A program made the position numbers and the translations under genes. A stretch of DNA of 64,000 nt from HGM11367 sp964600435 (GTDB taxonomy: Bacteria; Bacillota; Clostridia; Christensenellales; UBA1242): contig CAZRJB010000007.1 in the NCBI GenBank assembly GCA_964600435.1, positions 1 to 64,000 on the forward strand, read 5' to 3'. How positions within the stretch are numbered: the first letter of the stretch is position 1; each line of letters opens with the position of its first letter. The notes under the pieces were generated by a model. It saw nothing but the letters and a program-made list of their open reading frames with translations, did no database searches and was not told where the DNA came from. Positions 30,701-36,001 of the stretch are shown piece by piece.

Positions 30701-31418
30701 TACTATCTTCAGGTTTGTACACATTGTTTTTTATAGCACTCGAATAACAATCTTTTCCATCAATCTTACACCCATCAACAACGTTTTTAATATCATCATC
30801 AATAGTATCATTATTATCCTTATCAACCCATCCCTTATTACACCCATAAGATGTTTCAATTATAACGTCATAAATGCCGGCAGAGGTGTCAACATATCCA
30901 AAAAGGTGTTTATAGTTGTTGTCAACACTTATTGAGTTATCAATAATAACCCCGGAAATTTTATGGCCATTGCCGTAAAATTTGCCTTTAAAGTTAGAAT
31001 TTTCTATTCCAATTGGCGTCCAAATTTTGCCAGAAAGGTCAATGTCCGCATTTAGAACAAAAGAGCAACCATTACCAGTTCCACCGTTAACCTTTTTTGC
31101 CATTTCAGCCAATTCTTCTGCGGTGTTAATTTTGTAAACCGTTCCATCTAATATTCTACCCCAAACTTTAACACCACTACTCTCCGTCAACCCCATTGCC
31201 GTTGGGCTTGTGGAAGAAGAGGGGGTGTAATCCTCCCACTTTTCCAAGTTTAAAAAGCCGTTTTCGTCCGGTGTTAAATCAACAGTTTGAACTTGAGAAA
31301 TTGTTTCTGCCAAAACTGGTTCAGACTTGCCGTTTAAATTAAAAAAACATGCACAGCACAAAGCCAGCAAAAAAATTGGAGTTAACAATTTAACAATTTG
31401 ACGGTTTATATTTTTCAT
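12750..31418 (-). CDS. Giant MBG/InlB-repeat surface protein (6222 aa)
   Basis: An 18.7-kb uninterrupted gene. A signal peptide (LLTPIFLLALCCACFF) is followed near residues 100-165 by a GLUG-type segment (INTAEELAEMAKKVNGG, then FVLNADIDLSGKIWTPIG). The middle, roughly residues 1600-4570, carries many MBG/YDG-type modules marked by variants of K-V/T-Y-D-G-T (KVYDGTTSV, KTYDGEES, KVFDGFATY, KVYNGTDTV, KTYDGTNVV, KVFDGTTDF). InlB-type B-repeats (TLYAYW, YTAKW, IYAIWEIN) occur before and after, with lysine-poor beta modules to ~6000. A second GLUG-like unit (IANEKQLAYMAKMLNSG) precedes one membrane helix at ~6144-6170 and a basic tail. There is no LPXTG. The likely role is a long adhesin reaching off the cell. 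The ribosome binding site is GGGGAT. Confidence 0.92.
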   Translation of the reverse strand: MKNINRQIVKLLTPIFLLALCCACFFNLNGKSEPVLAETISQVQTVDLTPDENGFLNLEKWEDYTPSSSTSPTAMGLTESSGVKVWGRILDGTVYKINTAEELAEMAKKVNGGTGNGCSFVLNADIDLSGKIWTPIGIENSNFKGKFYGNGHKISGVIIDNSISVDNNYKHLFGYVDTSAGIYDVIIETSYGCNKGWVDKDNNDTIDDDIKNVVDGCKIDGKDCYSSAIKNNVYKPEDSIGNFTLQGVYYGYEPEDAFGSFYSQLRQGSTSMINFSDKYSQNYTITNILIYELDWEKKNFCTSGDNNNPVATIPIDLGYQKTAYAGLRLSSFRFCDNREYSIAKNATTVNSNKTYFNLDLKSTHQSYIKIVVEFAYKIVEPEFTFYTIRGIKNESDNLYSVKDSNIYYSHGLSEAVSKGQLDFFDFTKEGISLTNSFRYNDELNPVLKNKLGDYNYYFQSGEKITDSTKIGNDSNIDIYIFNIEEVEVYNKITYNTNENCFCLGGNSSTMTAYRIFEIVDKTNSLTNKIIYSKDCGIINNNFSCDDFINIFKMLEVYYTINWTAAMLSRGMNSSYKNQTYQRSFSIIYANWCVKSVEITINGSLEGIKTYTYFKESFEQNSYVYAKELDSDRIETLSENQTRFTLFYTEKLYFVDGNSEINSEPLSYYLKLSGEKDEANNNPIKLARDFEYSDPSSKKVIQGDGAIEVPTQASNGSQYYAAAVLSILQNGATYKLEKCDKKIGSIKFMFKGISSTGAEMNLSLLNDYFEDLQAFYSYKKDQKDEKVSLTIWKDREVEASLYQGKDFTDYNNLESAYKFDLVGNTNNTFTLKWKSTSRVGMTFDKTRNSVSISKDGIEQSVYKDGILDYTSLNFKITNFNKNNEDVIITITLKKTENTFVVNVKDSDGNSDFNNTKYKDASKITINGEETNSKKVSQGTSFDITYNSGWFSVESINCSVSYTDENKDGGIDNKTLDVSQIALDNGSGTITIDPRKLGAYYGDVDVTVTLTKVEKTVTLEVVNGTIDNSGDPKTISYYYNTSFYLKAEGDDKYTLTITNNNVSTTYTIKPNSHYGTGYVSGMKGGSSVYGCNLDTNASITVTYSPKEYNVNWDLGYYDDSGVWKNNNKNLEGKITTLAETFNGTLKKPSNTQVEYFNFLRYEIVKDGKEPITITKDDINENLIDGYKFKINDTDISNYLNYGIFITSIKIRMVYEPILYKFEFSGYNGDVATTSTKQTSSAAEDSFEDTLLKLLGDDLQKTGYEISGFHLSTDEDEAYGKETNVKDVITEKHTEQTINLTVEYKGKPVKLAFVVTSLGADREWSTTHTLNLTILEAYGTPIPFGKQLQNAVEDYESGIYKISAYSYENIDWERWQALTETDDDVLFNNFSEGKTDYTVYVRLEKVTKTITFDETYCSETSIEYDSINKTITGTIPTPTRDGFEFLGWGYDEKNVMIKKADSTWESSTSFDDITNNTDWKIYYSSNSDEVTLYAYWKFVGTANNVTISDNEFVYNGTGNNVTIYLPNWPGVGFAFGSVSKNGGGDSDFIGNSIKNGTLTLSGFKYVAHGGTYKVTLNSSLTTETGAVSSAYITNPDAIGALSIDVTVTITKAELTRNGSADKVYDGTTSVKFTISGVAPGDSISASYADKNVGEQNINYTFDDNDIKDSYNIEGLPTKGKIETLKVTVKVIGSVKSALTNINLANIEWKTGTSSWWNVSGNDHNLTFEYDYNDSNVWNAIKGNLTIKFTIKYNGSVVVSNFECSENNNVEVIIDSTEFRVATLTAGEKGYVFVAYLDTDTDKETPIALVFDSASPKESEGKYEIIIESDENTLDTFKFNFGTSYTNYWIKKITVGGKELSDIPKADTNNNFTLTILGTAEEWTNVEIILTQTSNITFNLLLAENETIEGASVTDKQIAYGTGYTLPSGLTRTGFTFDGWSSSKNNVSKVTSSTWQIKETNVTLYAVWIFTSPTLTLTGDISKTYDGEESEIGLTVSGNNDKLTYEFSLQKQNGESWVNVDGFENNILKVKNVADSGTYKAVLTKVYAKVDDKIVTYYNDSSTMSGSKTVTINKKDVEFNLTEISKVFDGFATYIYTISDTDFADDINNELSNKTITFKFKDGEDDSINVGTYGYNATTGKKLNFESLNDTVFNNYNISFKNNLVAEITKRQIKLDVGEDKTEGYTGGVWAITIEQNGVYDLSVDPTGLTNFDDTNVNFKFSSIQVKTNKPYVGVYPSVNEGLELVPSVTIVDKINNNINIQNTNFEFTIVGKFEITKANLTNKNVKINDKTVVTYNGNSQTIHVEITNLTSKKPFSYTLLGKDGTAVSAESIPYNTDAGKFLADISTGKKDVGEYEFTLTLKSDDYNDYTSAPFYLNITTLYVTGKNGSVTYSRKYDATKNVNFSENNVSFTTSAGATVDSALVGEILNNYTFEFSDKNVGTDKTISFKRNNNSYKNIEIAAGSTFTGKIEQAEIYLNAGTIEKVYDSDGKYEIEYGSLTKYASTSTESTIVESFGSGSIVVNYSGISDQEIDLSGISSDSYSCDTLIMSDGKSVSTNYSVKGILGKLNINKAIIKITLGETYEYTAENAALNISAQLQKNNGFETVATNTMNNYVSYVVYCGQGSNKADSQTSVYKNAGLYTATFTINDSNCYTFEDGTQTCDIEFEITPKNVTISVKNNKIEHVYNGLNYVIKTEDLDLGGLINNHTINNIIKTSNSLHGVYNLGNPEQVLVLDKNGSTISGDTNAEKIRIYESGEDVSGNYNVTLSGAIEIVTTTEATLEYVGDDSLTYNGEQQEIKLKVTINGSTIGFFKVESGVTVKQYSDESFTSEINSGNTHISNVSAFVTLNNNESIGFKYAGEYTISLRCDSFTTKDITKEILPKTIGIDNLSYTAEKVYNGTDTVSVSISSEDFIENDSNCFNVSAKYNDKNVGENKTITFTFTEKTTTDPFSSYIFNSYTTNAVDDADNMILISNNGKITARGVTFTYKYNDSTEPTPYYYTGKALTLDVSRFDISNSVPGESFGGTITYNDIVNADEYALANSTDVETSSLTVSGDSSLNNYTITFAGNVTVNKAEVVVESVSGNSYTYDAAAHKATLTATISDGKGAIAEGAGANSIIIAKYGSAKSSEVSEAGTYSIYPEIASDYANNYTYAGGESLGTNLIIATRSITIKVEKSTYVGKLNNNENFEHTLSSSDVLSSDVETGLVAGHTIKGKVATNESATGTYKFSGTLEEFESSARVTLSDFGIYEIQNESTTVGSNYSVYFDITLNITEQVSDGELFIKSKNNLTYDGTEKQFENVFDVTNNTNLELDYTVYYYNDFDAAKDDLGKLKDDDINASGLSGSTALIKDAGTYYAIVLYKPKATEQDPTIYSNVVTVVINKKQISSFKFSDGTTFGLTKTYDAKSEVTGLTTDDIVEADKNKFSSITATFSQSNVGENLNITFAFVADGSLETHDLLSLNNNYSLASQTGSITKKEITVALNSSKSYTYAGEKTHTIEASALTATGLVGSDELAGNVTIAVNGVGPYGSNCITANALKVMSNGTESKNYTITISSTFSVSVTELTVTLTKNNATITYLATDLKDKIVDEIISFANSALGEEIKTQLKNNFYSIFTVKIDETETNEIKDAKTYSLTIKTAKSGNFEFKFETDTTSMQIQVEKADLNINFANSIVTYSQYLENSGYVLTANQVSGLLGDDQSNFSQIKITTDNGIVLGEKYEYPSTLSCSIGNLSDNYNASSIAGDLTLTSATEFELTFENPTYKGKNVDLFDEIKVFKGTEECTTEKVNESDTITFVVDSDGNTIDYTIKVVVDKVGETKIYQEITVNVQPKKVKEISFKSDKTYDGTNVVYDEDGNSNLSSTEFVTGDNVYAKGTYESYMAMPWGITFTPEGDHAGNYKLELNTPPRGNITKKGVIIDVGEDLEFTYSLTNIYSHTLTSGEIIGLVSGDELEEGTVVFALERAAQNQDIAECTTANLTIKCGEADVSDCYEFTFEGKVTINARKFKIDFGEDSTPKGFNNAQQEVVWKVINDDELSDDDKAEIEKSITIIYAGVEPTVLNGTTAPKDVGTYKATISCLNANYSLTDGSTRQFEITKHIYTITEVQSFERTEFDTTALTQDYNVDFGENGTIIIQVTFENVDNGTDKEKELGLHNIKLLSCNNPNIKVEVSGELLEGKLKIIPDSTKTLTITLNSFAEGVSNDRQYGMKDIDKFDLSNFVYTCTVETKTLTNEEINLINLTGNIFFEKGNVGEYGYSSHNLESEYGTIAVETALKLKITKRTIEITANYDKVFDGTTDFVNEINYQAVTNGDEFVENLPNVSLKYESANAGEQDIIVECSDTTNFNVALKDNAGKKGTISKLEVTIGLKAAAAEFVYGDLVVTTLDDEKFVDMFDNCEISYDNSSKITSEKLKELISAKIECENANVSTSNKLKVGDEYTVTYTANESIILTSNSETVTVTTKEVKLVIVDSLNNKKEISKEQDGTTNVVLAEGESLVLDGIVDGDVVTITKAEYATATYGDSIEISVSTTGADVGNYSIVASGKIIKKEIKIKYNYNLNGVKGDILIGTLEGTYCYYEKIEAPTPSHKENGYTFKGWGKSAESTATNKLDFVNKPLNEIFTDYSTEITIYAIWEINKFTVTFKTYTYDLSSGKHQKDESATYQSQTHDYGTELSIENIAEAIDHYTYSGYCLTEQDATNYTNIDSNKHVVKKDITIYLVYSLNKYSVKFESDVEFKNINVNSHAFAYSNSNKTLTITDFYGKKLGDIAAELSSYLTLEKTGYTFNGYSIGETTYTIDNLLNITIPGDETTYTAKWTANTYTLTLKANGGTFCLEDGWSYVDGDHGIITKDVKFDSNVLLPTPTRAGYEFGGYTYNENDIELTDFVFNYDDNVEFTAKWNEKEFTLTIQTENVEKVTAKYYTANGTYLKEETKQVQNNLCEFTVSTSNRVQIVPTGNLGYEFEKFVIGDQEETSNTYKNQSDFIENVTWEIKYKAKNNAITIQVNNTVYGYVESGVVSTDKNKSSITIYKFTGETLELKPTANEGYSIKEIKVISGENIDLVKVEKNNDETYTVSGFVSNITIEVVFEPKDVSITFDFDTNAISVLCDSKNISANFTKTTKVGETITFNLTVKYGYKLKNVTFTPTGSTNTGSILCEGSTYTFTGFTSDGTISIATEKETYTATFELAEFDETNETIIEITNYTNYVSNFENEITKEYKEKIEFVPTFATGWKVKTWQIKEEENYIDKSKELTYSFEIEKATTIRLVIERETYTITYNTSIGGSIKNSSGVQMESFSETVRFGRQAKGATATAWNDAEFDGWFEENTKIISENDINVTINDENASDHTYVAKFNCKEITIQLNVFTNTSRNDLKITNLSEFVKLNDSFVVCSQQTLNGRQVVVLETTVTAYSDINLKFNLPDWFEIDSTKNDIASDGTIVLNQVKTNIQDQTGKNIGYYEVSLKVKTFTVSITTENNAYSNQVSVSIKNGSQYLLKANKNEIVVEYGAKLIFELICNKGYMVTGITNVNYENNIATIESVTSNIECVANVGISKFKVSFNFNYKDGKPFPDIKNYVYYIYYGETNFFDSDNNNVVVSDSIADPQKQINDPYEFLYWNNSYLGVGSYKYSFEKDENGNIIVKTIVAGKETNGFVYDVTNHTNSDCIEVTLYAIWNYEKYSVSVEFKPGVYGGEITSIFGSSTKKFVYNNQVLYAVGSLVTINAPSIAGYKYYGWSEKNESNIKTENLSFTMGKGNTTVVLYYSFEISVGIKEPIENMGSTATVNGKSVANVIVGESFVISAIPAKGLVFDYWTVDGIKDSTLKQTETIVLEETNGAPHTYVAVFKIKNVAVEVENTEIATIKTNKTNFGLGETLFVYVDSIVEGYKITDITINGLGGYFSLSADGSYYYHIITIDDVETGLLVVKPLTATKTYNIKIESNLTGAGTISVNGQNLETFEANYNFMLNFETTESARYALKQVLFNGIVIKTKQDSDLLNFVVYLNANNQFNLDDGSVNTISFEFEKFFWIDTVDTMNGEGTENNPFLIANEKQLAYMAKMLNSGEIDQTNTHLYFMLTADLNLERAFWIPIGTQQHPFNGTFILNEHTINGVILDPDQTYTELAWETRLYGVFGYITENAELIYKVSKMPIIVLISCCALFVAAMVVVIVVIVVRKKNKIQKLSKKISTETLTRTSELNEQELNEFNSEQIITQDKNIPKKPKK

Positions 31419-31783
31419 TTTATCCCCAAAACAATAAAAATTTTACAAATCTAGCAAAAAAAATGCCTTAAATGTTTGTAATTTTGTTAATAACAAAATT
31501 ATAGCATTTTCTACAAAAAACAGCAACCAATTTATCACATATTTTAAATAATATTTAAAAAAACTAAATTTTTAAAATGTTTGATATAAAAAACAAAAAA
31601 AATATGTAAAATTTTTTTATTGATACATATATATCTTGTCAAAAAGAAAAAAATTTATATAAAAATTATTAAAATATGTTAAAATATTTTTAAAAATTGA
31701 AAAAATGTTATATAATACAATTAAATATTCAAGTTGCGCTTTTGCGTTTTGGTCTATTTTTACAAAAAAATTTGGAGAAATAT
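31419..31783. promoter_or_regulatory. Divergent promoter region of giant and single-pass exoprotein genes
   Basis: A 365-bp AT-rich region between two divergent surface-protein genes. It holds a perfect 11-bp inverted repeat with 1-base centre (31479-31501, TAATTTTGTTA), enclosed by an outer AAAATGC/GCATTTT pairing. This would form a leader hairpin or operator for the giant gene. On the plus strand an extended -10 (TGTTATATAAT, TATAAT at 31711-31716) lies about 70 bp before the start at 31784. Confidence 0.5.
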
Positions 31784-32683
31784 ATGAAAAAATTTGGTTT
31801 TTTTATTATCGCGCTTGTTTCTTGTTGTTTTACAATTATTACAACAATACCCAAAGGGGTTGTTTGTGCTCAAGCGGTCAGCAATTTGCAAACATTTGAA
31901 CAAAGCAATGTTTTGGCTGTTCCAACCGGAGACGAATTGGTGTCCGGTTTGGAAATGATTTCAACAACCGTAACAGGTTTAACCGCTGAGTCTGAAAATC
32001 AATATTCTTTGCTTAAGTCCACAAGCAACATCACAATAACGGCAAGCATTAATGCAACCCCACAGCCAGACATTGGAAATGGTTTTATGTGGCACTTAAA
32101 AACGCCAAACTCGGCAAGTTATGTTAAAGTTTTTGAAGGTGACGGCACAAAAGAAAACAACGGAAGCACCTACACGTTTGAACCAAGCACAATTGTTTCT
32201 AGCGAAAATGGTTTTGGAGCCTACAAATTGTTTGTTTCAGCAAAAACGTCTGCCAGTGTTATAACGTCAAAAGTTTTATGTTTTAATGTTGATGCTGGCA
32301 ATTTAGACGAAAACACATCAAAATATACCATATCCAAGCAAACCATTAACAATTCCAAAGCAGAAGTTGAAGCGTTTACTTTTTCTCTAAACAATGCAAA
32401 AGAAGATTGGCTAGACTACACCAAAATTGTTTGGTTTGTTAATGGAACAAAAATTGCTGTTGGAAAATCTTTTGCCTACGAGCCAGAAACAACAGAATCG
32501 TTTAGGTTGGAGGTTAAATATCAAACAGGAAACTTAATCTCAATTGCAAGCATAAATGTCAAACCAAACTCAACCGGCACATTAAAATTGGTGCTTGTTA
32601 TTGCTGGAGTTGTTGTTGTTTTGTCAGCAATTTTTGCAATAACGTTAAAAAGTTTAAACAAGAAACGTGATGTTGTGTGGTAA
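31784..32683 (+). CDS. Secreted single-pass exoprotein with Ig-like domains
   Basis: A 299-residue protein: signal peptide (FGFFIIALVSCCFTIITTI), two probable Ig/PKD-like beta domains (around W-H-L-K-T-P and later the I-V-W-F-V-N-G pattern), then a C-terminal membrane helix (LKLVLVIAGVVVVLSAIFAI) and a short Lys/Arg tail. It would sit outside the cell, anchored at its C-terminus. The start at 31784 was chosen for GGAG just upstream; the frame extends 29 codons further up without a ribosome binding site. It is divergent from the giant surface protein, which has the same anchor plan, so the two may be made and work together. The function is unknown. Confidence 0.8.
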   Translation: MKKFGFFIIALVSCCFTIITTIPKGVVCAQAVSNLQTFEQSNVLAVPTGDELVSGLEMISTTVTGLTAESENQYSLLKSTSNITITASINATPQPDIGNGFMWHLKTPNSASYVKVFEGDGTKENNGSTYTFEPSTIVSSENGFGAYKLFVSAKTSASVITSKVLCFNVDAGNLDENTSKYTISKQTINNSKAEVEAFTFSLNNAKEDWLDYTKIVWFVNGTKIAVGKSFAYEPETTESFRLEVKYQTGNLISIASINVKPNSTGTLKLVLVIAGVVVVLSAIFAITLKSLNKKRDVVW

Positions 32684-32700
32684 AAAAGCACTAATACCCA

Positions 32701-32802
32701 TTTGTAGCAACTCAAAAACCCCCTTTTTAAACAACTTGCTACAAAAAGAATGCAAAATGATAGAGTCTGCCAACACCAAAATGTTTGGCTACAACATTTT
32801 GG
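32701..32802. repeat. Two tandem perfect hairpins
   Basis: TTTGTAGCAA (32701-32710) pairs with TTGCTACAAA (32736-32745), with AAAAA/TTTTT in the loop. CCAAAATGTT (32776-32785) pairs with AACATTTTGG (32793-32802) around 7 bases. With the terminator that follows, three hairpins lie in a row in a 180-bp convergent intergenic region. Confidence 0.7.
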
Positions 32803-32813
32803 CAAAAGTCCAA

Positions 32814-32850
32814 AAAAAAATTCGCTTAAAAACCAAAAGCGAATTTTTTT
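32814..32850. terminator. Bidirectional terminator
   Basis: AAAAAAATTCGCTT (32814-32827) pairs with AAGCGAATTTTTTT (32837-32850). It lies between convergent genes. Confidence 0.85.
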
Positions 32851-32862
32851 ATGCAATGCAGT

Positions 32863-34842
32863 TTATTGTTCACCTTCCACAAACACAAGTTGATGAAGTG
32901 CCCTTGTTGCCGACACATACAAAATGTTCAAGTCAAAAACGTTGGAATAGTTTTGTTTGCAATAGTTTGGAACAACCACAGCATCAAACTCCAACCCCTT
33001 TGCCATAAACGAAGGCATAACACAAACTTTGTTAATTTGCTCGTTGTAGTCAATGTTTAAAGAAAGGTCGTCTATTTGATTTAAGCTTTCAAAAACCTGT
33101 TTTGCTTCTTTAATTGTTTTTGTTAGCACGGCAATCGAGTTGTGGTTTAACAAGTTTTTAACTACCAAATTTAAGTTGTTTGTTTTAACAAGTTCCGGTT
33201 TTTTGCCATAACGTTTAAAAGGTTCAACCTGAATGCCCTTAAGTTTGCTTGCAAACTCGGTTATTTCGTAAGTGCTTCTATAAGACTTGTTCATTTCCAC
33301 ATAATCCACATTAAGCATTTCTGTTAAAAGTTGCAAATCTTGTTTAGACATAACTTTTTCAATGCACTGATTAATATCCCCCAAAATGGTTTTGTTGCAC
33401 GGAAAAATTGTGTTTAAAACATCGTATGTTGCAAATGAATAATCTTGCATTTCGTCAATAATTAAATATTTTACTTCATTAAACTTGTTTATGCCCAAAA
33501 AGTAGTTAGAAATATACATTATTGCGCCAATGTCATCATATCTAATTTGTTCTTTCTTGTTAAGAGAAAATTTCATGCCAATTCCTGCCAAAAATGCAGA
33601 ATATATGTTAACAACGTTTGTTTGTTCAAAAAATGGATACAGCATGCTCTTAATTTTTTCAAAAAAGTCATTTATATTTTTTGTTATGTTCAGTTTGTCA
33701 ATAATGTAGTCAACAATCCACTCCACCCTAACTGCAGGTGTTTTGTTTATGTATGTTTTGTTATATAGATCAAGCATTTCTTTTGCAGTGATTGTTTGCT
33801 CGCCAAATTTTAAATCTTTGGGGTTAAATGCCACATTGAAATATTGTTTGCAAAAAGTTTCCAGACTTTTATAAAATTCATATGAGTGTTTGTATGCCAC
33901 TTCGTTTAGTCTTGTTGAGTTTGTGCAAACTTCTTCCAAATTGTCTTCTCTTTTTTCAAGTTCAATCCCCAAAAACTCAAGTTCTTTTTGTGCAAGTCTA
34001 AAAAATGACATTTGAGAAATGTTTTCCTCACCTAGTTCCGGCAAAACATCTGAAATATATTCAGAAAACAATTTGTTTGGAGACAAAATTAAAACATCTT
34101 CCGCTTTTAAAGTGTTTTTGTTTTGATATAACAGATATGCAATTCTGTGCAAAGCGATTGATGTTTTTCCAGAACCCGCAACACCTTGAACAAGCATGCT
34201 TTTGTTTTTGTTTGCCCTAATAATCTTGTTTTGTTCTTTTTGAATGGTGCTAACAATTGTTTTCATTTTTTGTGACGCATTTTGCGACAAAACATCCTTT
34301 AAAATGTTGTCACCAATTGTAAGTGTGCTATCAAACGCATTTTTAAGTTCGGAATTTTTAATTTCGTATTGCCTTTTTAAAACAATTTCACCCTTAACTT
34401 TGCCGTTTGGCGCTTCATATTCCGCACTGCCCGTTTCGTAGTCGTAAAAAAGTGACGAAACAGGTGCTCGCCAGTCACACACAAGTGGAAAATCTTTGTT
34501 TGGTTTAACAACATTGTTAACCCCAACATACACGGCGTTGGTTTTTGAGTTTTCTTTAAAATCTACCCTTCCAAAATATGGAGAATAAATTTGTCGATTA
34601 ATTTTGGTAATGCAAGAGTCCATAAAAGCAATCATGTTATCAAACTCAGCAAGCCTATCTCCCTCGGTTAACTTTTCTTCGTCATCCATGTTGTAAAAAT
34701 CTTCCGAATACAACACAGATAAATCTTTTTTTTGTTTTTGCAAACCATTTTGCTGATTTAAATATTCTTGTTTTTGTTTTTCTAGTTCTTTTAAAACCGT
34801 CTTTAAATATTTTTTTTCTAAATCCAGTTGTTCTTTTTCCAT
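32863..34842 (-). CDS. helD: HelD-type UvrD/Rep-like helicase
   Basis: A 659-residue cytoplasmic superfamily-1 ATPase. A long N-terminal coiled coil (residues 1-60) leads into the HelD signature PYFGRVDF and VCDWRAPVSSLFYDYETG. Then come Walker A GVAGSGKTSIALHR (~215), LSPNKLFSEYI, and motifs II (LIIDEMQDYS), III (TILGDINQ), IV (NKSYRST) and VI (LYVSATRALH). HelD removes stalled or idle RNA polymerase from DNA. It is somewhat shorter than B. subtilis HelD (774 residues). It is convergent with the single-pass exoprotein gene and 12 bp downstream of the lipoprotein gene, probably in one transcript. The ribosome binding site AAAAGG is present. Confidence 0.9.
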   Translation of the reverse strand: MEKEQLDLEKKYLKTVLKELEKQKQEYLNQQNGLQKQKKDLSVLYSEDFYNMDDEEKLTEGDRLAEFDNMIAFMDSCITKINRQIYSPYFGRVDFKENSKTNAVYVGVNNVVKPNKDFPLVCDWRAPVSSLFYDYETGSAEYEAPNGKVKGEIVLKRQYEIKNSELKNAFDSTLTIGDNILKDVLSQNASQKMKTIVSTIQKEQNKIIRANKNKSMLVQGVAGSGKTSIALHRIAYLLYQNKNTLKAEDVLILSPNKLFSEYISDVLPELGEENISQMSFFRLAQKELEFLGIELEKREDNLEEVCTNSTRLNEVAYKHSYEFYKSLETFCKQYFNVAFNPKDLKFGEQTITAKEMLDLYNKTYINKTPAVRVEWIVDYIIDKLNITKNINDFFEKIKSMLYPFFEQTNVVNIYSAFLAGIGMKFSLNKKEQIRYDDIGAIMYISNYFLGINKFNEVKYLIIDEMQDYSFATYDVLNTIFPCNKTILGDINQCIEKVMSKQDLQLLTEMLNVDYVEMNKSYRSTYEITEFASKLKGIQVEPFKRYGKKPELVKTNNLNLVVKNLLNHNSIAVLTKTIKEAKQVFESLNQIDDLSLNIDYNEQINKVCVMPSFMAKGLEFDAVVVPNYCKQNYSNVFDLNILYVSATRALHQLVFVEGEQ

Positions 34843-34854
34843 TTTAAAAACCTT

Positions 34855-35868
34855 TTAGTTATCGCTTCCATATTTCACACATGTTAAAACCGGTTGCAAT
34901 TCTTGATTGTTATATTCCATCACAAAGCCCGTTTTGTCTGAAGAGTTAGATTTTGCCAATTTGTCTTCTTGAATTGTGTCCATTGCCAACATGCCTGCAA
35001 CATTTTTAACCTTTCCCAATTTTGCACAACTATAAAAATCTTTGCAGAGTTGTTCATAAACCACATTAACAACCTCTTTATCTTTTTTATAGTTAGACAA
35101 CTGCCTAAAACCAATTGCCGAACCATAGTGATATATTTCTTTTTTTATTGTAACCGCAACCGAGGTTGTGTCTAGCATTGCAGTTGTTGCTGCTTCATAT
35201 TTAAAACACCCCTTTTCTTGGTCAAATGTGGCAGTTAAACTTTTATCAAACTTTCCACCATTTTTGTTATAAGACAACGTGTACGTTTTTGTCTGCAAGT
35301 CATATTTCAAAACCTTAATTCCGCAGGTTAGGTTTGCACTTTCAAGCTCAGCAAAAAGTTCAGCAGGCTGAACATTATCCGATTTTTGCTTATAGAACAA
35401 ATAGCAAGTTAGTTCAGAATTTTTTTTGCCCTGACTTACAACAACATGTGCATTGCAGTCTGTTCCCGCAAAAGTAACATCTTCAAACTGAATCAATTCT
35501 TCATTTAAAACAACCGAATATTCATAAATTCCATTTTGCGAACTCAAATATTCACTCCCTTCTTTAAGCGATTGGTCATTTGCCCACAAAAAGTCAATTG
35601 CCGACACAAAGCAACGCTCTTCTGCAATAATCTGATTGAAAGTTGTTATGTGATTTGCAAATTCAGTTCTGTCATTTTGTTCTGCAACAAGATTTTGGTT
35701 TGTTCCAACACCTTGAAATTTTTTTAAATTAGAAACATATGCCTGTTCGTAAAAATTTGCCACACCAACATTTATTTTGCTTGTTTTTAAAAAGTTTATA
35801 GAACTGCAACCTGAAACAACAAAGCCAAAACAAAGCAGCAAAGCAAAACAAAAACAATATTTTTTCAT
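34855..35868 (-). CDS. Lipoprotein of unknown function
   Basis: A 337-residue protein with a type II signal peptide (FCFALLLCFGFVVSGC; lipobox VSGC), so it is tethered to the outer face of the membrane. The mature part is a mixed alpha/beta polar chain without motifs I recognise; it includes a strand pair around TYTLSYNKNGGKFD. It starts after an AAGGAG ribosome binding site and ends 12 bp before helD, suggesting cotranscription with an otherwise unrelated gene. Confidence 0.8.
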   Translation of the reverse strand: MKKYCFCFALLLCFGFVVSGCSSINFLKTSKINVGVANFYEQAYVSNLKKFQGVGTNQNLVAEQNDRTEFANHITTFNQIIAEERCFVSAIDFLWANDQSLKEGSEYLSSQNGIYEYSVVLNEELIQFEDVTFAGTDCNAHVVVSQGKKNSELTCYLFYKQKSDNVQPAELFAELESANLTCGIKVLKYDLQTKTYTLSYNKNGGKFDKSLTATFDQEKGCFKYEAATTAMLDTTSVAVTIKKEIYHYGSAIGFRQLSNYKKDKEVVNVVYEQLCKDFYSCAKLGKVKNVAGMLAMDTIQEDKLAKSNSSDKTGFVMEYNNQELQPVLTCVKYGSDN

Positions 35869-35934
35869 ATTAACTCCTTACTCTTAACACAAGTTTAACT
35901 CAAAAAGACTTGTTTTAACAACTAATTTTAAACA

Positions 35935-35973
35935 AAAAAAATCTAAAACTCACATTTGGTTTTAGATTTTTTA
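35935..35973 (-). terminator. Terminator of YcxB-like membrane protein gene
   Basis: ATCTAAAAC (35941-35949) pairs with GTTTTAGAT (35959-35967), extended by A7 and T6 runs, downstream of the gene ending at 36002. Confidence 0.75.
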
Positions 35974-36001
35974 ATCTTTTTTATCAAAAAAAACAAAAAT
36001 T

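Noticed and set aside
31697..31783. 29-codon N-terminal extension of the single-pass exoprotein
   Set aside because: No ribosome site at the upstream start, and a signal peptide with GGAG in front begins at 31784.
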